Positions 7,772-12,779 of a DNA stretch of 12,779 bases are shown here, piece after piece (positions within the stretch are counted from its first letter, which is position 1; every line of letters begins with the position of its first letter). Made by a program: the position numbers and the translations under genes. The notes under the pieces were generated by a model. That model was not told where the DNA came from and did not search any database. It saw only the letters and a program-made list of their open reading frames with translations. The DNA lies in the NCBI GenBank assembly GCA_023300205.1, contig JALZVD010000154.1, positions 1 to 12,779 of the forward strand. The letters are read 5' to 3'. Origin of the DNA: Akkermansiaceae bacterium. GTDB lineage: Bacteria; Verrucomicrobiota; Verrucomicrobiia; Verrucomicrobiales; Akkermansiaceae.

Positions 7772-10198
7772 CTAAGCTGGAGCTCCTACAACCTCTCCAT
7801 CAAGCGGATCATCGTCCTTCTTATCAGTGACGACATTGTCACTTAAAACAGGTTCAGGTGGCATCGGTGTCGGAGGATCAGGTGGTGTTGGCATATGCGG
7901 TGGATCACTCATCTCTCCTTTATAGAGCAATTCCTCAGTCTGCTCACCATTGAGCGTCTCATACTCCAAAAGCGCTTCTGATATTCTTTTCAGTGCATCA
8001 CGGTGCTCAATTAACAGAGCCTTAGCTCGGCTATAAGCGCTTTCAATAAGCTCTCTTATCTCTTCATCAATAAGCTGCGCTGTCTCTTCAGAATAAGTTT
8101 TACCCTTGCCTCCTGAAAACATCTCGCCAGCGTCAGCACCTGCATATTCTACCATCCCTAACTTATCGCTCATACCCCACTCAGTCACCATTTTACGGGC
8201 TATGTTGGTGGCTTGACTAATATCTCCGCTTGCTCCGTTAGTAACATTACCAAACTGAAGTTCCTCAGCTACTCGACCACCCATTGCCACACAAAGCTGA
8301 TCAACAAGTTCTCCTCTGCGATATGTATATTTATCTTCCTCAGGAAGGAACATCGTCACACCCAGAGCTGGCCCTCGTGGAATAATAGTCACCTTATGGA
8401 GCGGATCAGTGTGCTCACAAATGATATTAAGAATCGCATGCCCAGCCTCATGATAAGCAGTATTTTCTTTCTCCTTATCACTCAGTGCTAGTGAACGTCG
8501 CTCACGTCCCCAACGCACTTTATCGCGTGCTTCTTCTAGCTCAGGCTGCTTGATATCTTTCTTACCAGTTCTTGCAGCAAGTAAAGCGGCCTCATTCAGT
8601 AAGTTAGCTAGCTCAGCACCAGAGAACCCAGGAGTCCCACGCGCAATGACTCCTAAATCAACATCCTTATGAAGCTTCACCTTCTTAGCATGCACCGCCA
8701 GAATTTGCTCACGCCCTATTACATCCGGTAAATTCACTCGAACCTCACGATCAAAACGCCCAGGTCTTAAAAGAGCGGGGTCAAGAACATCCGGCCTATT
8801 CGTAGCCGCAATGATAATCACTCCTGAACGAGCATCAAATCCATCCATCTCTACCAATAGTGCATTCAATGTCTGCTCGCGCTCATCATTTCCTCCACCC
8901 ATACCTTGTCCTCGGTGACGACCTACAGCATCAATCTCATCAATGAAAATAATACACGGTGAATTCTTCTTACCTTGCTCGAACATATCACGAACCCGGC
9001 TAGCTCCAACGCCCACAAACATCTCTACAAAATCAGATCCAGAAATGGAGAAGAAAGGAACCTCAGCCTCACCAGCAATAGCACGCGCAAGCAACGTTTT
9101 ACCCGTTCCAGGTGAACCTATCATCAGAACACCCTTAGGAATATTACCACCGAGCATCTCAAACTTCTTAGGGTCACGTAAGAAATCTACAATCTCAAAA
9201 AGCTCTTCCTTCGCTTCCTGAATGCCAGCCACATCCTTAAAAGTAACCTTATTCTTATCCTGATTAAGCATCTTAGCCTTACTCTTACCAAAGCTCATCG
9301 CTCCCTTACCCGCATTCTTCATCTGACTGCGGAATAAGAAGAACAGTAAGAAAACAATCAACAAGATAGGTAACAAATTCCACAGCACCATCTTCATAGT
9401 ACCATCATTTCTATGTTCCTTGAACTTCGTCTTAAAAATCACATTCCTATCATAATCACTAAGTACATTATAGTTCACCATACAGCTAAATTTTTCCCAG
9501 ATCGGCTTAGCCTCAGTAAGCTGCGGCATAAAAGTCATATCTCCCTCAAATACAGCTTCAGTTCCAGAACTAAGCTTCTGTAAACTCATTCTATTCTTCC
9601 CTTTTAGAACAATCTGTCCCTCTTTCAGTAAATGCTGAAGCTTCTTAATCGTAATCTGCTCAGTATACCCACCCTTGAGAGGTAGTTCGGATACCAACTC
9701 CGTAGCTACATCATAATCTGTCTGCACAGTGTTAATAAAATCGCTATTTGCTTGAGTATCCAAAAGCACCGCAAATGGCTTCTGCTCTGCTTTCTTCGTT
9801 GTATCATCATACTGCTGAACATCACGCTTTCCTACAAATTTACTCTGGAAGGCACTCTCATTCGTCTCCTGTATAAGGAAATCATTTGGTTTAATATTAT
9901 GATCAATATAATATTGCTTCACAGCCTTATCATTTTTCAGGTCACCTTTGAAGTCTTCTAAAGGACTAATAAGCACCTTATCATTCTCCAATAATGTCAC
10001 AAACTCTGCCACTCCTATCTCCTTCCCCTTGTCATTAGCCCCAGAAGAATTATAAGCCATAAAGATAATCCCCATGCCTATAACGAGTAAGAAGATAACT
10101 CTCCAGTTCGGGCCAGATTTCACAGGTTTTCCGTCTGGTCCTAATGGCCCTTGCCCTTTAGGCGTAGGTGGTGGTTCTGGTGGTCGTTGATTTGCCAT
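7772..10198 (-). CDS. ftsH: ATP-dependent zinc metalloprotease FtsH
   Basis: Membrane-anchored AAA+ protease that degrades membrane and regulatory proteins, 808 aa from the chosen start. Order: Pro-rich cytosolic N-terminus (1-30), TM1 (32-49), a periplasmic domain of about 215 aa, TM2 (269-290), AAA domain with Walker A GSPGTGKT (361-368; usual GPPGTGKT has Pro for Ser), Walker [10 protein letters not shown] (415-423), pore residue Phe394 in MFVGVG, second region of homology [20 protein letters not shown], then the peptidase with HEAGH (583-587) and the third zinc ligand Asp659 in GASGDIS. A tail of about 45 residues is rich in Pro, then acidic. The periplasmic part is about three times that of E. 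coli FtsH. The frame extends upstream to 10327, but those 43 residues are AT-rich, unlike FtsH, and cover a likely promoter; [11 protein letters not shown] is the natural start. All catalytic residues are present. Confidence 0.97.
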   Translation of the reverse strand: MANQRPPEPPPTPKGQGPLGPDGKPVKSGPNWRVIFLLVIGMGIIFMAYNSSGANDKGKEIGVAEFVTLLENDKVLISPLEDFKGDLKNDKAVKQYYIDHNIKPNDFLIQETNESAFQSKFVGKRDVQQYDDTTKKAEQKPFAVLLDTQANSDFINTVQTDYDVATELVSELPLKGGYTEQITIKKLQHLLKEGQIVLKGKNRMSLQKLSSGTEAVFEGDMTFMPQLTEAKPIWEKFSCMVNYNVLSDYDRNVIFKTKFKEHRNDGTMKMVLWNLLPILLIVFLLFFLFRSQMKNAGKGAMSFGKSKAKMLNQDKNKVTFKDVAGIQEAKEELFEIVDFLRDPKKFEMLGGNIPKGVLMIGSPGTGKTLLARAIAGEAEVPFFSISGSDFVEMFVGVGASRVRDMFEQGKKNSPCIIFIDEIDAVGRHRGQGMGGGNDEREQTLNALLVEMDGFDARSGVIIIAATNRPDVLDPALLRPGRFDREVRVNLPDVIGREQILAVHAKKVKLHKDVDLGVIARGTPGFSGAELANLLNEAALLAARTGKKDIKQPELEEARDKVRWGRERRSLALSDKEKENTAYHEAGHAILNIICEHTDPLHKVTIIPRGPALGVTMFLPEEDKYTYRRGELVDQLCVAMGGRVAEELQFGNVTNGASGDISQATNIARKMVTEWGMSDKLGMVEYAGADAGEMFSGGKGKTYSEETAQLIDEEIRELIESAYSRAKALLIEHRDALKRISEALLEYETLNGEQTEELLYKGEMSDPPHMPTPPDPPTPMPPEPVLSDNVVTDKKDDDPLDGEVVGAPA

Positions 10199-10223
10199 AA
10201 TGTATGATGATCTTTTAGAGTCG

Positions 10224-10253
10224 AATATAATGAAAATGAATAGGCTTGATGAA
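10224..10253 (-). promoter_or_regulatory. Candidate ftsH promoter
   Basis: On the minus strand TATATT (10229-10224, five of six matches to TATAAT) lies 18 bp after TTCATC (10253-10248, three of six matches to TTGACA) in a strongly AT-rich stretch. It would give a short leader of roughly 20 nt before the ATG at 10198. The -10 is decent and the -35 is weak. Its position supports the shorter FtsH start, but it is unproven, and the sigma-factor consensus of this organism is not known. Confidence 0.4.
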
Positions 10254-10329
10254 ATCTTTTTTTTCAAGTGAATTCCTTCACTCTCTATGCTTAATTTCCG
10301 CTCAAGTCTTGCAGAACGTATCCCCAAAG

Positions 10330-10410
10330 ATGAAAAAGAAAACCATTTTTTCTTCTGATTTTAAAATATTTCTTATTTTCCTCTATGCTGACTTGCACTA
10401 CCGCAACTAG
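10330..10410 (+). other. Possible 26-codon leader ORF upstream of the TerB-ABC gene
   Basis: ATG at 10330 opens [26 protein letters not shown] and ends at TAG 10408-10410. It is in the same frame as the large gene whose GTG start lies 18 nt after this stop. It could be a translated leader that helps ribosomes reach a GTG lacking a Shine-Dalgarno, or simply chance in AT-rich spacer DNA. No known peptide is recognised. Chance is at least as likely. Confidence 0.2.
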
Positions 10411-10428
10411 CCATTCAATATATTTCAA

Positions 10429-12779
10429 GTGGAATCTCACCCCGTATCTAAAAATCGCAAGCCCAGATTACAGCTTTTTCAGCCAGCTAGTCTCCTGCGT
10501 CGCTGGCTCTCACCCTCTCCTAAATCGATCGAACACGTTGGCACCCTAGTCGATGTCTTCGCATCATTTGTCGCATTAGATGGCTCTGTAGACGCCGCAG
10601 AAGCGGAAGTCGCTCTGGATTTACTGCGCCACGCATACCCTGAAGCAGATCACGGATGGTTAGCACGCCGCCTCCAACGCGCATTTCGTAGCCCATCATC
10701 AAATAAAACCCTCGCAGATCGCATCACCCTCGAAATGGATGAAAAATCCATCACCTCACTTGGCCTCCAACTCTATTTACTCATTAATGCATCCACCAGT
10801 AAGAACCGTGGAATCCAAGCATTCCTCGACCTACTCATCATGATTGGTAAGGCTGATCTAGGCAAGGTCATCTGTGATGAAATGAGTGATCAATACCACC
10901 CTGATCATTTACTACCCTTTACCCGTGTAACTTTCTCTGAAAACAAAGACGCAGACGTCACAGTCCCATCACAAGCATCTCACCACGCATTCCGCATCTA
11001 CAGAAATGACCAGATTGTCATTCTCAGAAACACCGGCGAACACACCCTCTGGGTTGGTGGAACAGCCGTCCTAAAGGGCCAAATCCTCAGACTCAGATCT
11101 CACCAGAGACTCAGCATGCCGGGCTGGACACTCACCGCTGACGACCTCAACTTCTTCCTAACTAGTAAACAACAAAACGAATCCAGGCCTCTCTTCATCC
11201 ACGAAAGCAGTCAAGGACTCGTAGCTGAAAGAAGTAAATCTAGGCAAAGCACCATGTTGCTAAGATTTGACACCAAAGTCACTCTCAGCATCATTCGCCC
11301 ATCAGAAATCATAGTAGACGGTTACCCAGATACCCTAGACCCTATCCCCTCAGAGCTCTCCCTACACCATAATCTCAGCTTATCCGATGGCAAAAAAGTC
11401 AGCTTCGAAAACCTAAGAAAGCAAGCTATGGATGCAGGAGGTAGATTTAAGCTCAATCAAAATGAGCAAACCGTAATCGCCTCCAATGATCCCACTATTC
11501 TCAACAAAGGAGACCTACTCCTCTCACCTGGTCTTGCTGGTAAAGTCGTTTTAAAAATACAATTTAACCCCCTAACTTCATTAGGGAAGCTAGAAATCAT
11601 CGAAGCCGAACGTGGAGTCTTCGTTAGACAACAACTCATCAAACAAAACTGTGAACTAAGCGACGGAATCCTCATACGCCTCAGCTCTAGCCAAGGCATT
11701 CGCTGCCGTTTTACAGATGGCTTTATTGATGAAGAACGCACAGTCATCCGCGAACTACATCTAGACGGAGTCTCACATGAATTCAAAGAAGGTGAAACCG
11801 CTCTAGATAATATCGACCTCAGTGTCTCCCGAGGTGAAATGCTTTGCATCATAGGCCCCAGTGGTTGTGGTAAGTCCACTCTACTCTCTACCGTAGCTGG
11901 CCAGCTTAAACCCACACGTGGACACGTCAGGCTCAACGGTATCGCCCTCTACATGCACCGTGAAAGGCTCGCTCCATTCATCACATACATGCCTCAAGAG
12001 GAGGCTCTAAATGCAAATCTCACAGTCCGTGAACATCTTGATCTAGCATGCTCTATACGCCGTCCACAAATCTCCAGCCAAGAAAGATCCAAGCGTATCG
12101 ACGGCATTCTCGCCGAACTCGCCCTCCAGCCACTCGCTCACAGAAAAGTCGGCTCTGCTGGTGATAAAAGCATCAGTGGAGGGGAACGAGGCAGACTTAA
12201 TCTAGGACTAGACCTAGGATCTGCTGCTGAAATCCTGCTCTTCGATGAACCCATATCGGGCCTATCATCAAAAGATTCAGAACACGTCGCCGAGACACTC
12301 AAAAGCACCGCCCTTGATAAAATAGTCATCGCATCACTACACCGCCCAGGATCAAGTGTTCTCAGCCTCTTTGATAAAGTACTCCTCCTCGATAAAGGTG
12401 GCAGAATCGCATTCTTTGGAACGTCCAAAGAAATGTTCGAATACTTCAAACTCGCCTGCCTAGAACTAAACATCCCCATCAGAAGGCGCCATAATCTAGA
12501 ACAAGACAGCGCAGCTGATTTCGTCTTTGATGTGCTCGAGACCCCCCTTCACCACCTCACTCAGTCGAACAACACAGACTACGCCAGACGCTTCCCTCCT
12601 AGATTTTGGCAAGAACGCTTCGAAAGCCACCGCCTTCTTGAAAGTGTCGCAAAAGGTGAAATCCCAGAACAATCAAACATCGGAGATGCTCCCAGAGCCG
12701 ATGACAACATGCCCATCCCCATCAGCCGAAAGCGTAACTTTAAAGACCACATCGTTTTATTTAAAACCCACATGCGTCG
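10429..12779 (+). CDS. TerB-like domain / ABCG-type ABC transporter ATPase (cut by window edge)
   Basis: Open from the stop at 10408 to the window end, at least 783 codons. GTG 10429 is the only common start codon before the first domain (next in-frame ATG is 10735); no Shine-Dalgarno. Residues about 33-150 are helical and acidic, resembling the TerB/DjlA-like fold (HVGTLVDVFASFVALDGSVDAAEAEVALDLL). Residues about 185-450 are beta-rich with recurring phrases such as KGQILRLR and KGDLLLSPG, unassigned, possibly FHA-like. The ABC domain starts near 445: Walker A GPSGCGKST (476-484), Q-loop Gln523 in MPQEE, signature SGGER (583-587), Walker B ILLFDEP (602-608; the following residue is Ile, where most have Thr), switch His638 in SLHRP, then LFDKVLLLDKGGRIAFFGTSKEMFEYF, the ABCG (White/PDR-like) pattern. 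ABCG proteins place membrane helices after the ATPase; none is visible yet, so that half should follow off the edge. Substrate unknown. Confidence 0.88.
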   Translation, partial: MESHPVSKNRKPRLQLFQPASLLRRWLSPSPKSIEHVGTLVDVFASFVALDGSVDAAEAEVALDLLRHAYPEADHGWLARRLQRAFRSPSSNKTLADRITLEMDEKSITSLGLQLYLLINASTSKNRGIQAFLDLLIMIGKADLGKVICDEMSDQYHPDHLLPFTRVTFSENKDADVTVPSQASHHAFRIYRNDQIVILRNTGEHTLWVGGTAVLKGQILRLRSHQRLSMPGWTLTADDLNFFLTSKQQNESRPLFIHESSQGLVAERSKSRQSTMLLRFDTKVTLSIIRPSEIIVDGYPDTLDPIPSELSLHHNLSLSDGKKVSFENLRKQAMDAGGRFKLNQNEQTVIASNDPTILNKGDLLLSPGLAGKVVLKIQFNPLTSLGKLEIIEAERGVFVRQQLIKQNCELSDGILIRLSSSQGIRCRFTDGFIDEERTVIRELHLDGVSHEFKEGETALDNIDLSVSRGEMLCIIGPSGCGKSTLLSTVAGQLKPTRGHVRLNGIALYMHRERLAPFITYMPQEEALNANLTVREHLDLACSIRRPQISSQERSKRIDGILAELALQPLAHRKVGSAGDKSISGGERGRLNLGLDLGSAAEILLFDEPISGLSSKDSEHVAETLKSTALDKIVIASLHRPGSSVLSLFDKVLLLDKGGRIAFFGTSKEMFEYFKLACLELNIPIRRRHNLEQDSAADFVFDVLETPLHHLTQSNNTDYARRFPPRFWQERFESHRLLESVAKGEIPEQSNIGDAPRADDNMPIPISRKRNFKDHIVLFKTHMR

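Noticed and set aside
8213..9221. Plus-strand open frames of about 92 codons within ftsH
   Set aside because: They are antisense to highly conserved FtsH AAA and protease coding sequence and show no recognisable domain or ribosome site.
10199..10327. Forty-three-residue N-terminal extension of FtsH from an upstream in-frame ATG
   Set aside because: The extension is AT-rich, unlike FtsH N-termini, and overlaps the best promoter candidate; [11 protein letters not shown] directly before TM1 is the expected start.
11457..12773. Several minus-strand open frames of 60-160 codons opposite the right-hand part of the window
   Set aside because: They lie antisense to the continuous ABC frame that carries all ATPase motifs; their Ser/Arg/Leu-rich composition is that of complementary-strand artefacts.

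Overview
This 12.8 kb stretch looks like ordinary chromosome from a Verrucomicrobiota-type, Gram-negative (diderm) bacterium. That placement is inference. It rests on the proline-rich N-terminus and enlarged periplasmic region of FtsH, on a ccsA/hemX-like gene directly upstream of hemA, on the scarcity of Shine-Dalgarno sites, and on outer-membrane lipoproteins. No rRNA, tRNA, mobile element, CRISPR array or integration scar was seen. The + strand is rich in C over G (line 1-60 has 25 C and 7 G). Minus-strand genes therefore favour codons ending in G or T and plus-strand genes codons ending in C or A, which suggests the minus strand is the replication leading strand.

Layout: (1) 1-1291, minus strand: a HemX/CcsA-type membrane protein followed 5 bp later by hemA, which is cut by the window edge. 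(2) 1428-2045, plus: a secreted DUF1287 protein with Cys/His residues typical of a cysteine hydrolase-like fold. (3) 2134-7181, plus: a four-gene tripartite efflux operon, consisting of a TolC-like outer-membrane lipoprotein, a MacA-like adaptor, a MacB/LolD-like ATPase and a MacB-like permease. It is effectively a MacAB-TolC pump with MacB split into two polypeptides. (4) 7243-7701, plus: a very small predicted lipoprotein carrying a complete metzincin zinc-protease signature. (5) 7711-7747: an intrinsic terminator between convergent genes, better formed in the ftsH transcript. (6) 7772-10198, minus: ftsH, the membrane AAA+ zinc protease, with an unusually long periplasmic domain. (7) 10429 to the right edge, plus: a large protein with a TerB-like helical domain, a long beta-rich middle region and an ABCG-family ATPase domain; its expected membrane half lies beyond the window.

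How the parts may work together: the efflux genes form one compact transcription unit, with gaps of 5 and 25 bp and one ATGA overlap, and should assemble into an inner-to-outer-membrane pump of unknown substrate. ccsA and hemA form a haem/cytochrome-related unit. The metzincin lipoprotein follows the pump by 61 bp and could be co-transcribed, but a functional link is only a guess. The least conventional gene is the TerB-linked ABCG protein. I did not find a convincing wholly new system; the best candidates for a second look are that fusion, the minimal metzincin and the enlarged FtsH periplasmic domain.
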